NCBI RefSeq assembly: GCF_004216715.1
Contig: NZ_SGXG01000001.1
Coordinates: forward strand, 4,716,501 to 4,780,500
Length of the DNA: 64,000 bases
Direction of reading: 5' to 3'
Source: Cecembia calidifontis
Lineage (GTDB): Bacteria > Bacteroidota > Bacteroidia > Cytophagales > Cyclobacteriaceae
Shown here piece by piece: positions 37,429 to 45,584 of this stretch. Each line of letters starts with the position of its first letter. Within the stretch, counting starts at the first letter, position 1. Under the pieces are notes generated by a model that had not been told where the DNA came from, searched no databases, and was given only the letters and a program-made list of their open reading frames with translations. The position numbers and the translations under genes are program-made.

Positions 37429-38946
37429 CTAACTCTTACCTTCTTCTGCAATAATATTTTTAAGTTGGTTCAATTTTTCTTGATGTTGCTGGGCCTCACG
37501 CATAAATTCTTCACCTGCGTGGATGTCCATCAATTCATCGATCCGCATTTGCATCTCATGAAGCCTACCAGGATTGTTTTCATCAGAAGAATTATCGGCA
37601 TACCAAGACGCTTCTAAGTAATTCAATATAGTAATACTTCTTTCAATCGGAAAATTTTCTGCATCCCTGACAGCCAAAGCCTCTTGAAAATAGCTAAGTG
37701 CTTTTACAAAGTTATCTGACCTTACAGCTTGTGGGTATTTCATCAAAGCGTTCCCATAATGGGTACAGACTCTGGCATAATCGTAAGGGAATTCTTCTTT
37801 GGTAAAAATGGTCAAGGCCTCTGCAAAGCACGAAGCTGAAACTGCCGCCCAAACACTTTTCTTTTTCGCTTCATCAGGGATTTCTGAATAAATGATCCCT
37901 AAGCTTTCTTGAATCTCTGCATAGGCCAAGGGGAAATATTCCTTCGTAAAAAACCTACTGGCCTGCTGATAGGCTTCCATAGCCGGTTTAAAAAACTGAG
38001 GATTGCCTTTTTGAGCCCAGGTGGTTAGCAGTCTGGCCTTTTGCAACAAGGTTTGATGGGCAAATTCTTCCATTCCCTCTTCCTGAAAAAGCTTGACGGC
38101 TCTGGTATAATAGCCCAATGCTTCTGAAAAGCTTTCAGAAAAGCTGGCTATCATCCCAGCGTCCAAAAGACATTGCGCTTCTTCTACTTTAAACCCGTGA
38201 ATATCATAGTAGGTGACGCATTGCCACAACTTATCTTTCAATACTGTCAAACCTTCCTCATCATAAGGAGGGCTTAACAACTGCGTGGATAGATGGGCCA
38301 ATGTAGCCTGGATTTTCATTTTTCCTTCCTGGGAAATTTCTGCTGTATGGATTCTTCTCAATTGTCCCTCCGCTTCAGCAAATCTCCCTTCATCAAACAG
38401 ATAATTGAAATAATGAAAGGCTGAAAATGCAGCGTATTCCTCAGTTGGGGCAGACATCGTAGCTTCCTGGTAATAATAGTCAACTTTGGCGGGATCTGTC
38501 ACATGTCCATAATGTCTTACCACTGCATGATTATGCATCAGCCTATAGTCATCAAACTCCACATAGCTCTCTACAGAAATTAGCCAAGGATCTATTTCGC
38601 CACCTTCCATCAAACCGATAATGATTTGAAATTCTGATTTTAGTGTCGGGGAAAATGAAATGAGTTGCAAGGATTTTTCAAACTCCCCCAATCTTATCAT
38701 GACTAAGGCCAAAAGTGCCTTTTCACTGAATAAAATTTTTTCCGGAAGGAGATAGGGAGGCATTGCATTTTGCCAATCTACAGGCAGGGTAATATACCCT
38801 TTATCCACGATAAGGTGGTTAGCAGAAGCTGAAGGCTTCATGGTCTCAATATCTGCAAATTCAATCCACTCTTGAATCTTAAAATCGAAATAAACAGCAT
38901 CTTTTATTTCTTCCCATAAGCCAATGTGACAGAATAACTTGATCAT
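37429..38946 (-). CDS. TPR-like protein of the hydrogenase operon
   Basis: The 505-residue soluble protein is almost wholly helical with degenerate tetratricopeptide units, for instance AEGQLRRIHTAEISQEGKMK, FSEALGYYTRAVKLFQEEGM and NFVKALSYFQEALAVRDAEN. No signal peptide, so cytoplasmic. It is the last gene of the unit after the hydrogenase endopeptidase and overlaps the 127-residue gene by four bases (ATGA). TPR proteins are found in other group 2a hydrogenase clusters, as I recall, and may scaffold assembly or membrane attachment. The exact role is not known. Confidence 0.75.
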   Translation of the reverse strand: MIKLFCHIGLWEEIKDAVYFDFKIQEWIEFADIETMKPSASANHLIVDKGYITLPVDWQNAMPPYLLPEKILFSEKALLALVMIRLGEFEKSLQLISFSPTLKSEFQIIIGLMEGGEIDPWLISVESYVEFDDYRLMHNHAVVRHYGHVTDPAKVDYYYQEATMSAPTEEYAAFSAFHYFNYLFDEGRFAEAEGQLRRIHTAEISQEGKMKIQATLAHLSTQLLSPPYDEEGLTVLKDKLWQCVTYYDIHGFKVEEAQCLLDAGMIASFSESFSEALGYYTRAVKLFQEEGMEEFAHQTLLQKARLLTTWAQKGNPQFFKPAMEAYQQASRFFTKEYFPLAYAEIQESLGIIYSEIPDEAKKKSVWAAVSASCFAEALTIFTKEEFPYDYARVCTHYGNALMKYPQAVRSDNFVKALSYFQEALAVRDAENFPIERSITILNYLEASWYADNSSDENNPGRLHEMQMRIDELMDIHAGEEFMREAQQHQEKLNQLKNIIAEEGKS

Positions 38947-39326
38947 AAAATATGTATTTCTAAAATACCTTCTTTTTCGTCAAAACTATATTTCAGCACC
39001 TGATTTTCTTGAGATAAATCAGGATGATCTGCAAAAAACTCTTGTAAGGAAATTGATTTGTCCCCTTTAATATTCTTTTGTTTGACAAATAGCATAATGG
39101 GTTTAAACTTTGCCTTAAACGCCTTATTACTTGCCTTTGTCAAAAGAATTTTCCTTTCTTCTGGCATCATCGCCGCATAGGTTTGTCTTTCCTCACCAAT
39201 CACCTGGTTTGCCAAATCATTTTGGATAATCAGGTGTTGATTTTGGAGTTGAACAGGAGTATCCAGTATTTTGCTTTGCTGTGGAATATTTTGATTGAAA
39301 TCAAAGGCCCTTTCCATTTTTCTCAA
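38943..39326 (-). CDS. Unknown protein between hydrogenase protease and TPR gene
   Basis: I recognise no family. The 127-residue product (perhaps from Met4 at 39317) is hydrophilic, with a Gln/Asn-rich first third (FNQNIPQQSKILDTPVQLQN), a basic helix (ILLTKASNKAFKAKFKPIML) and an acidic C-terminal strand region. It overlaps the protease gene upstream and the TPR gene downstream, so translation of the three is coupled and a part in hydrogenase biogenesis or electron transfer is likely. No cysteines, so it does not bind a cluster on its own. Confidence 0.7.
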   Translation of the reverse strand: MRKMERAFDFNQNIPQQSKILDTPVQLQNQHLIIQNDLANQVIGEERQTYAAMMPEERKILLTKASNKAFKAKFKPIMLFVKQKNIKGDKSISLQEFFADHPDLSQENQVLKYSFDEKEGILEIHIL

Positions 39327-39801
39327 ATAGTTCTAAATCTTCAATAATTTTATTGGCCAAGTTGTGCGCAGATCGTTGGATGACTTCTGACATACCAACG
39401 CTTAATTTAGTATCTGTGATTGCTATCAAATAAACGGTGATATTGTCTTCAGGAAATTCATCCCTAAAGATTTTTTTGGCGTAGGAGAGCGCTTGGTCCC
39501 ACTTGAGACTGTGCAGAAAAACCATGGGATCATCTTGTATGGCTGATTGGATCTCCTCAGCAGGCAATTTAAATAGACTTCCGTCTTCGTGGCCAGAATG
39601 TATGACACCGTCTATGAGTAAAATCCTATCATGATTTTTAAGCGAAAACAAGACCTCGAAGGCTGAAGTCCCCATATCAATAATGGTCAAGTGCTCATTA
39701 ACAGGATTCAACTTATCTTTTAATAAGCGAATTACCTCACAACCTACAGCATCATCACTTCTCACAGGGTTACCAAATCCAAGTATGGCAGTTTTTATCA
39801 T
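39301..39801 (-). CDS. Hydrogenase maturation endopeptidase (HupD/HybD type)
   Basis: The 166-residue protein belongs to peptidase family M52/A31: AILGFGNPVRSDDAVGCEVI at the N-terminus, DRILLIDGVIHSG with an Asp nickel ligand, and FLHSLKWDQALSYAK with the His ligand. Such proteases probe the Ni site of the large subunit and clip its C-terminal tail, here expected to be the piece after the last Cys/His motif of the large subunit encoded just upstream. Relatives are about 150-200 residues. A hairpin with T run separates it from the large-subunit gene, so it may have weaker expression or its own promoter. Confidence 0.9.
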   Translation of the reverse strand: MIKTAILGFGNPVRSDDAVGCEVIRLLKDKLNPVNEHLTIIDMGTSAFEVLFSLKNHDRILLIDGVIHSGHEDGSLFKLPAEEIQSAIQDDPMVFLHSLKWDQALSYAKKIFRDEFPEDNITVYLIAITDTKLSVGMSEVIQRSAHNLANKIIEDLELFEKNGKGL

Positions 39802-39865
39802 GATTTCTAAAAGAGTAAATAACAGTGGAAATCCCTAAAACTTGACAAATGCCAAGTTATGAAAA

Positions 39866-39902
39866 TAAAAAAGTGGAAGCCTTTCCAGGATTCCACTTTT
39901 TA
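39866..39902 (-). terminator. Hairpin terminator after the hydrogenase large-subunit gene
   Basis: AAAAAGTGGAA pairs with TTCCACTTTTT over 11 bp with a 12-base loop; in the minus direction it runs into T. It would end or weaken transcription between the large subunit and the endopeptidase gene. Confidence 0.65.
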
Positions 39903-39915
39903 GCTGGGGAAGGCA

Positions 39916-41508
39916 TTATAATTTAAACTTGGTCAATTCTTTTCCACTCTTTCCATCATGGGCATGAACTGTACATACAAGGCAGCTATCAAAGGACCTC
40001 GCCACCATACCCACTTCTACGGGATCATGCGGATCTTCGATTTCAGTTCCCTCGAGCGCTGCTTCGATAGGGCCAGGGTTTCCTTTACCATCATTTGGGC
40101 CTACATTCCATGTGGTTGGGGCCATCACTTGATAATTTTCAATCACACCATTTTTGATCTCAACCCAATGTGCCAAAGCACCACGGGCCGCTTCAGTTGC
40201 TCCCCATCCTTTTCCATCTCTTTCTTCTGGCTTGATGTAGAATTCACCGTCCAGATCTATCTGACTGAGCCATTCATTCAAATATTCATAGATTCTTGGG
40301 GCCTCATGAAGCCGGGCCAAAGTTCTTGTAAATACAGAAGGTCCTAATTTATCCATGATATCCAAAAACAAAGGGTCTCTGTTTTGGTGCTCCAAATTAT
40401 CAGGATTTCCTGCCATAATCACCCTGGATAATGGACCTGCTTCAGCAGCAAACCCCATATATCTCGGAGCTTTAGACCAACTATACTTACCTGAAAAATC
40501 AGTATTTTCCAGATTCTGAGAAGGTACCGGTGTCGGAATAGGCTCATCCCAAGGGTGGGCAGGTGGAACTTGTTTGTACCAAGCGTGATCCACATGCTCC
40601 TGAATATCCAGATGGTTTAAGCGGTGAAATTTGGATCCATCATAAAATCCTCCAGCTGAAATAACCGCATCATTCCTCCCCTCTATGGTCGGATGATTAT
40701 ATCTATCCTTGTGCAAATAAGTACCATAGGCGATAAATTTGCCTACTCCCTGTCCAAACTTATCTATTCCAAATTCTAGACCGGCTCTGATAAACAGTCC
40801 CAAATCACTATTTCTCTGACTTTCATTTTCCTCTACCCAGGCCAACATATCATCCCATGATTTTATTTGTAAATACCTTTCTATAGAGCCGCCTAGGAAG
40901 TTTGTCTCCAACCATCTGTTTCTGAAATGATTCAGGATTGCATGTGCTCTTGTGATATCTTTCAAGGTGGGGGCGCACATTACACCTCCTGGAACCATAT
41001 AAGAGGAATGTGGCCATTGTCCTCCAAAAATAGCATAGACCTCCACCGGCAAAGCAGAGGCAGTTAAGCCAGTTTGAAAGGAAGTACCCACATATGCTGC
41101 AAATCTTTTGGTCACTTCTTCATATAGCGGCTTATTCGCAAACTTTTTATTGGCCATATCGGTGGCAAAAATGGCATAAAACCACCTTGGTATACTCTGT
41201 AGCGTCTCAGTAGCCTGTCCTATAGCCCTTAACAAAAGGGCATTTGGAGTGAGCTGTGTCTTCCATATGGTATCTAAGGCAGAGGAGGCACAATACAGGT
41301 GTGACCCACCACATATCCCACAAATTCTTGGGGTGACTATTAGCCCAGACTGAGGGTCTTTTCCGGCCATGATTTGTTCAAAACCACGGAACATGGCAGC
41401 CTGGGTATGTGCTCTTGTCACTACCCCGTTTTCCATATACACTTTTACGTCCAAGTCTCCTTCTACACGTCCGACCGGAGATATATTTAATTCTTTATAT
41501 GTTGACAT
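39916..41508 (-). CDS. [NiFe] hydrogenase large subunit, group 2a type
   Basis: The 530-residue protein carries the Ni-Fe site ligands in RICGICGGSH (residues 61-70, Cys63 and Cys66) and SFDSCLVCTVHAHDGKSG (Cys509, Cys512) near the end. The second motif has Asp-Ser-Cys where most hydrogenases have Asp-Pro-Cys. About 15 residues after His515 should be removed by the endopeptidase. The sequence around MFRGFEQIMAGKDPQSGLIV and the lack of membrane parts match the cytoplasmic-facing group 2a uptake hydrogenases (mycobacterial Huc, cyanobacterial HupL), some of which oxidise H2 at atmospheric level. It starts eight bases after the small-subunit stop. Maturation needs hypA-F, of which hypE is broken here. 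Confidence 0.94.
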   Translation of the reverse strand: MSTYKELNISPVGRVEGDLDVKVYMENGVVTRAHTQAAMFRGFEQIMAGKDPQSGLIVTPRICGICGGSHLYCASSALDTIWKTQLTPNALLLRAIGQATETLQSIPRWFYAIFATDMANKKFANKPLYEEVTKRFAAYVGTSFQTGLTASALPVEVYAIFGGQWPHSSYMVPGGVMCAPTLKDITRAHAILNHFRNRWLETNFLGGSIERYLQIKSWDDMLAWVEENESQRNSDLGLFIRAGLEFGIDKFGQGVGKFIAYGTYLHKDRYNHPTIEGRNDAVISAGGFYDGSKFHRLNHLDIQEHVDHAWYKQVPPAHPWDEPIPTPVPSQNLENTDFSGKYSWSKAPRYMGFAAEAGPLSRVIMAGNPDNLEHQNRDPLFLDIMDKLGPSVFTRTLARLHEAPRIYEYLNEWLSQIDLDGEFYIKPEERDGKGWGATEAARGALAHWVEIKNGVIENYQVMAPTTWNVGPNDGKGNPGPIEAALEGTEIEDPHDPVEVGMVARSFDSCLVCTVHAHDGKSGKELTKFKL

Positions 41509-41516
41509 TGTTTTGG

Positions 41517-42497
41517 TTATTTTGAGCTTTCAAATTGAGGTCTTGTTCCTACAATCACCTTATCCAGGGTACCCATCGCTTTTTCAAATCCGGCTCTCGC
41601 ATAGTACCCTGCTTTGGTATTACCGGCCGGGACTGACTTTGGTAAAAAACCCAAGTATTTCATGGTTTTGAAAACAGAGCCTTTTACAAGATCATTGTGA
41701 GGGAAGCCAGGCTCTGTACAGCCTAAGCAAGGATGGTTTGCCCTGGTCTTACTGGATTGGCGGTTCCATAATATACGGTTACAACTAGCACGGGTCATGG
41801 GACCTCTACAGCCTACTTCGTAAAATAAGCATCCGCCCCGTTTACCGAACTGACCATCCACTTTTTGGGCAAATGAAATGGCATTTGGACAACCTGTCTG
41901 AACAAAATCGGTGAAGAAGGTTTTAGGTCGATGAAACTCATCCAATAAAACGTCCCCTATTCTTCCTGTAGAAATGGCTACTAAAATTTGGGTAATCCAA
42001 TCAGGGTGCGCGGGGCATCCTGGGATATTGATTACCGGTAATCCTCCTTTGGAAACATAATCAGCACCCAAAAAACCTCCTTTCTCTTTTTTGAGAAATT
42101 GCATTCCGGTACTTTCAGAAGGATTTGGCGGCACCGCTGGAATACCTCCCCAAGTTGCGCAGTCACCTATCGCGACCACATAGCCTGAAACTTTGGACAA
42201 GTCTTTGATCCAATCCATCATAGGCCTTTCAGCAAAATAATTCATCGTACCGGTTCCGTTTGGCCCTTGTACGATGGAACCTTCATAAACCAGAATATCC
42301 AGTTGGGTTTTACCAGCAACGATGCTTTCCAAAAGGTCAGAGACCTGATGGCCTATTTCAAGACCTATAGATGGATGCCAGAGAATATTGACACCAAAAT
42401 CGGTTACCAATTCCACTACAGTTGGCTCCTCTGCATTTAAAAAAGACATGGTGTTACCACTACATGCCCCTCCTTGCAACCAAAGAACATTTGCCAT
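41517..42497 (-). CDS. [NiFe] hydrogenase small subunit, group 2a type
   Basis: The 326-residue iron-sulfur subunit begins MANVLWLQGGACSGNTMSFL with no Tat signal, so the enzyme stays on the cytoplasmic side. At the proximal cluster the usual CxxC is CSGN (Cys12, Asn15). More ligands are seen in VAIGDCATWGGIPAV, NIPGCPAHPDWITQ, CLFYEVGCRGPMTRASCNRI and NHPCLGCTEPGFPHNDL. From memory this order is very close to HucS of Mycobacterium smegmatis, which carries three [3Fe-4S] clusters. It passes electrons from H2 to the quinone pool in that model. It is the first gene of the operon, behind two putative operators. Confidence 0.94.
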   Translation of the reverse strand: MANVLWLQGGACSGNTMSFLNAEEPTVVELVTDFGVNILWHPSIGLEIGHQVSDLLESIVAGKTQLDILVYEGSIVQGPNGTGTMNYFAERPMMDWIKDLSKVSGYVVAIGDCATWGGIPAVPPNPSESTGMQFLKKEKGGFLGADYVSKGGLPVINIPGCPAHPDWITQILVAISTGRIGDVLLDEFHRPKTFFTDFVQTGCPNAISFAQKVDGQFGKRGGCLFYEVGCRGPMTRASCNRILWNRQSSKTRANHPCLGCTEPGFPHNDLVKGSVFKTMKYLGFLPKSVPAGNTKAGYYARAGFEKAMGTLDKVIVGTRPQFESSK

Positions 42498-42601
42498 TTA
42501 AGTTGTTGTTTTAGGTTAAATTGTTAAATGAAATTCACTTGATCACAAAACAAAATATTGAAATCAAGCAATGATATCAAATTTAAAAATTCTCAATCAA
42601 A

Positions 42602-42619
42602 TTAGAAAGCGTTTCCTAA
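42602..42619. promoter_or_regulatory. Putative operator TTAG-N10-CTAA, copy 1 before the hydrogenase operon
   Basis: TTAGAAAGCGTTTCCTAA, 18 bases, with dyad symmetry over most positions. It lies about 105 bases before the small-subunit ATG and 44 bases (centre to centre, about four helix turns) from copy 2. Confidence 0.6.
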
Positions 42620-42633
42620 TTTTTTTTGAATAT

Positions 42634-42675
42634 TTTTTCTAATTTTTAGAAAAATTTTTCTAAAAATTAGAAAAA
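42634..42675. promoter_or_regulatory. 42-bp perfect palindrome with operator copy 2 at its centre
   Basis: Each half pairs without a mismatch over 21 positions; the centre is TTAGAAAAATTTTTCTAA (42646-42663), the same TTAG-N10-CTAA as copy 1 and the hypB site. It is all A/T apart from four G:C pairs, so it would make a weak RNA terminator; a protein-binding site for a dimeric regulator such as the TetR proteins encoded just upstream is more likely. Confidence 0.65.
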
Positions 42676-42751
42676 TGATAACTGAGAGGGTTTTGAAAGC
42701 ATACTAATCTTAAATCCTTGGATTTTATCAGTTTATGTAATAAAAAAGAGC

Positions 42752-43366
42752 TTAGATAAGAATGGGATATATATAAGCCACAAACTCTTCTTCTCCCCTG
42801 TCTGTCAGGTAGGGTGTCATTTGACTCCAAACGGCCTCTTTGAAAAGTTTCTCCTCAGCTGGAAGCCCTCTTAATATTCTCTGCGGTAACCAAAAAATTA
42901 TAGACATCCAGATATTACTGGAAAGTAACTCATTCATTTCATCAGATTGAGGAACAAGGACACCCCGCTGAACATCAAATTCAATCCTGGATTTGACCTG
43001 TAATAACATCCGGTTGGAATACTTGTGCCATTTCTCCAGGATATCTGGATAATTTCGCTCTATCTCAAACATGTCCGTAAAGAAAAAGCGGTACTTCATG
43101 AAAAAAGCATAGTATTGCTCGAGATTTCTGTCCAGTCCTTGAAAGTTCTCTATAAAAAGATAATCAGACAATATTTCAGAGAACTCACTAAAAATGAAGT
43201 CATAGACATGAGAAACTATTGCCTCTTTGTTTTTAAAGTGATAAGCTAAGTTTCCTACGCTTATATCCGCAGCATCCGCTATCTGTTGCAACCTTACATT
43301 GGCTACCCCATGTTCATTAAAAGTGCTTATCGCTGCTTCTAAAATTCTGTCTTTAGTTTTAGACAT
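42752..43366 (-). CDS. TetR-family regulator A of the hydrogenase cluster
   Basis: The 204-residue protein has a TetR DNA-binding domain: KDRILEAAISTFNEHGVANV, then the recognition helix region ADISVGNLAYHFKNKEAIVS. The C-terminal ligand domain (FFTDMFEIERNYPDILEKWH) resembles that of the second TetR protein 400 bases upstream, ending in a similar MTPYLTDRGEEEFVAYIYP. The two are paralogues. Its gene ends 77 bases before the 42-bp palindrome, so it is a good candidate to bind TTAG-N10-CTAA. The ligand is unknown; nickel, redox state or starvation are all possible. Confidence 0.88.
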   Translation of the reverse strand: MSKTKDRILEAAISTFNEHGVANVRLQQIADAADISVGNLAYHFKNKEAIVSHVYDFIFSEFSEILSDYLFIENFQGLDRNLEQYYAFFMKYRFFFTDMFEIERNYPDILEKWHKYSNRMLLQVKSRIEFDVQRGVLVPQSDEMNELLSSNIWMSIIFWLPQRILRGLPAEEKLFKEAVWSQMTPYLTDRGEEEFVAYIYPILI

Positions 43367-43377
43367 TTTCCCAGCTG

Positions 43378-43740
43378 TTAATTATAATCCAAATTTAATA
43401 ACCCCTCTTTGATCATCAATGTTCCCCGTTGATCTTTTGCTGCTTGTCGCCTAAACAACTGGGACATAATTTCCGCCTTTTTTCTATCTGATTGGACTGT
43501 AATGTTTCGGACCAAGAACTTTAAGGGTTGTTTATGATGTGCAAAAACAAGATCTATTCTAAAAGCTCCTCTTCGGTAAATCAACCTGTCTATTACAGCA
43601 GTATCTACAAGCCATTCGTTGGATCGCAAGAAATTAAATTCTGTCTCGTTTCCCAATCTATCCTCATACAATGATAATTGATTGATGGAGCGAAGTAACC
43701 AATTATACGTTTGAAAATCTAAAACCGGATTTTTTTTCAT
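43378..43740 (-). CDS. Unknown protein between two TetR genes
   Basis: The 120-residue product matches no family I know. It has a mixed alpha/beta look with basic patches (LIYRRGAFRIDLVFAHHKQP, VQSDRKKAEIMSQLFRRQAA) and no signal peptide or membrane segment. Its ATG overlaps the end of regulator B by four bases and it ends 12 bases before regulator A, so all three form one coupled unit. It may modulate the regulators. Confidence 0.7.
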   Translation of the reverse strand: MKKNPVLDFQTYNWLLRSINQLSLYEDRLGNETEFNFLRSNEWLVDTAVIDRLIYRRGAFRIDLVFAHHKQPLKFLVRNITVQSDRKKAEIMSQLFRRQAAKDQRGTLMIKEGLLNLDYN

Positions 43741-44363
43741 AGTTCATGTATTATAACCCTATTTTCAAATTCTTCTATTCCTGTATCCGTAAAGTAAGGC
43801 CTCAACAAAAACCAAACCATTTCCAGATAGCTACTTTTATCCAATTCTTCTGCACCTGTTACTGCCTGCCTACTGATCCAACTTTCACTGGCCCAAACCA
43901 AAAGCGAGGACATTTTTTGTACGAAATCCTGATTCCCTTTTGAGTCCAAAGCCCCCCTTGCTTCATTGAAAACCAACATTCCTTGCAATTGTAGCTCTTG
44001 CCAGGTCAAATGTTCCCTGTATTGCTTCGAAATGTTTTCATACAACCTGGTCAAGTCCAGAGCATCTTTGTAAAAGAACACATACCGTTTTTGTAAGTCA
44101 AAATTAGAATTGAGAAAACGGTTAAAATCTTCAAAAAGTGGCAAAACACGAAATTCAGACAGTAAAAGCTTTTGTTCTTCCACAAAGTCACTGAATAAGG
44201 CATAAAGAATATCATTTTTTGTTCTGAAATGGTAACCAATATTTCCCAAACTAAGCCCACAGACATCTGAAATGTGCTGTAATCTAACATTGACGAAACC
44301 ATCCCTGTTAAAAAGTTTCAGGGCTACCTCCTTAATTCTTGTTTTGGTATCTTTCCTAGGCAT
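43737..44363 (-). CDS. TetR-family regulator B of the hydrogenase cluster
   Basis: The 208-residue protein starts MPRKDTKTRIKEVALKLFNR and has the HTH segment CGLSLGNIGYHFRTKNDILY. The C-terminal part (FFYKDALDLTRLYENISKQY; MVWFLLRPYFTDTGIEEFEN) aligns with regulator A, showing an old tandem duplication. Unlike most TetR pairs both stay intact. It is first in a three-gene unit and lies 77 bases after the hypA stop, with no TTAG-N10-CTAA site in that gap, so it may be read through from the hyp operon. Confidence 0.88.
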   Translation of the reverse strand: MPRKDTKTRIKEVALKLFNRDGFVNVRLQHISDVCGLSLGNIGYHFRTKNDILYALFSDFVEEQKLLLSEFRVLPLFEDFNRFLNSNFDLQKRYVFFYKDALDLTRLYENISKQYREHLTWQELQLQGMLVFNEARGALDSKGNQDFVQKMSSLLVWASESWISRQAVTGAEELDKSSYLEMVWFLLRPYFTDTGIEEFENRVIIHEL

Positions 44364-44439
44364 TGTAATCGGGAATTTAGTCTTCAGGCATATGCTTCAC
44401 ACTAGGTTTGACAATCAAACGGCTTTGGCTCGAAGGAAG

Positions 44440-44787
44440 TCAATCAATAAGTTCAACCCCTGAAATCAACAACTCATTTCCCTGGGTTACCTTATTGGTA
44501 GGTTTATTACAAGAACAAACAAACTTATAATTAACCACTTCCGATTCTTTATTACATTCATCGCAATGTACTAAAATAGGCAATACTTCAATACAAAGCT
44601 CGCAATCCCTATACTCTTTTCTTTCTGTAGCCACTACCGCTTCAAATGCATTTTGCATCAAAATGGGCTCAACATTGGAAAGTAGCCCAACTTTCATATG
44701 GATCTTTTTAATTCTTTTTCTTTCCTTTTCCGGATAGACTGAGTCAAGGGATCCGAAAATATTTTTGACCAATGATATTTCGTGCAT
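44440..44787 (-). CDS. hypA: Hydrogenase nickel-insertion protein HypA
   Basis: The 115-residue protein starts MHEISLVKNI, giving the nickel ligand His2. The zinc finger is CDECNKESEVVNYKFVCSC (CxxC...CxC). HypA works with HypB to hand nickel to the large subunit after HypCDEF have made the Fe(CN)2CO group. It lies two bases after the DUF151 stop, as the last gene of the hyp operon, downstream of the IS insertion in hypE, so its expression may be reduced by polarity. Confidence 0.94.
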   Translation of the reverse strand: MHEISLVKNIFGSLDSVYPEKERKRIKKIHMKVGLLSNVEPILMQNAFEAVVATERKEYRDCELCIEVLPILVHCDECNKESEVVNYKFVCSCNKPTNKVTQGNELLISGVELID

Positions 44788-44789
44788 GA

Positions 44790-45365
44790 TTAGTTATTAA
44801 TATTTTTTCTCTTTGCAATTACCTCTCTTATCCTGACAGCGCTTTGATAATCTTCCTTTTCCAGTACCTTTTGTAAGAGGTTCTCCAATTCTTCCATGGT
44901 ATACGAAGAAAAGGCAGTTCGCTTGCTTTCCCCTACATAAATGTCCATATCTATGCGTTGTTCCTCCAAAAGTTGCTTAGGAATTAAGATCGGGCTATCA
45001 AACCTTAAGGCTAAGGCAATAGCATCAGATGTCCTGCTGTCCACGCACAGCTCCTTACGCTCAGCCGTTTTGAAAACAATTTCGCTCTTAAAAATATTAT
45101 CCTTGATCTCTTTAATCCAAACATATTCCACTTTGGCGTGAAACAAACTCACCACATCGAAAAAAAGGTCATGGGTAAGTGGCCGCTGGGTTTTAATCTG
45201 CTCCAAAGCAACCCCAATGGATAAAGCTTCAGCCTCGCCAATAAGCAAAGGAAACCTGTTTTTTTTATCCAAGTCCTCCAAAATCAAAGCGAATTTACCA
45301 GGGAAATTCGTACTTGGTGACATGGCAACGATAAAAACTTCCACCAATTCTAAAGTATCCTTCAT
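44790..45365 (-). CDS. DUF151 (bifunctional nuclease-like) protein with UVR motif
   Basis: The 191-residue protein has the DUF151/BFN domain at residues 5-140 (PLLIGEAEALSIGVALEQIK, ELCVDSRTSDAIALALRFDS) and a UVR helix-pair at the end (YTMEELENLLQKVLEKEDYQ). Bacteroidota usually have one such gene elsewhere in the genome; a copy tied into a hyp operon is odd. It touches the 68-residue gene (no gap) and is two bases from hypA, so it is surely co-translated with maturation genes. Its part in hydrogenase biogenesis is unknown. Confidence 0.85.
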   Translation of the reverse strand: MKDTLELVEVFIVAMSPSTNFPGKFALILEDLDKKNRFPLLIGEAEALSIGVALEQIKTQRPLTHDLFFDVVSLFHAKVEYVWIKEIKDNIFKSEIVFKTAERKELCVDSRTSDAIALALRFDSPILIPKQLLEEQRIDMDIYVGESKRTAFSSYTMEELENLLQKVLEKEDYQSAVRIREVIAKRKNINN

Positions 45366-45572
45366 TTAGCTGTAAGTTTTAATAAATCCACATAGTTCCT
45401 CAAGGTCATCAAACGGAGCGATGACATCACCCAAATGGATGAGCTTATAAAGAGCAGGGCCTTCTACCTCAATTACATAGCCATTCTGTGTCTCGATATG
45501 CTTCCCATGCTGAGTCAAAACCGGCAGGTTAAATTGCTTCATCATTTCTAACAAGCTCTCTGTCCCATTCAT
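45366..45572 (-). CDS. Small unknown protein of the hyp operon
   Basis: The 68-residue protein (MNGTESLLEMMKQFNLPVLT...) is acidic and probably alpha/beta, with no membrane segment and a single Cys (ELCGFIKTYS). I know no family for it. It is 12 bases after the NHL gene and abuts the DUF151 gene. Its tight packing is the main evidence that it is real and serves the hydrogenase system. Confidence 0.65.
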   Translation of the reverse strand: MNGTESLLEMMKQFNLPVLTQHGKHIETQNGYVIEVEGPALYKLIHLGDVIAPFDDLEELCGFIKTYS

Positions 45573-45584
45573 ATGTTAACCTTT

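Noticed and set aside
42634..42675. The 42-bp palindrome as a transcription terminator of the TetR gene
   Set aside because: The stem is nearly all A:U, so it would be weak, and its centre matches the operator-like sites found before other promoters.
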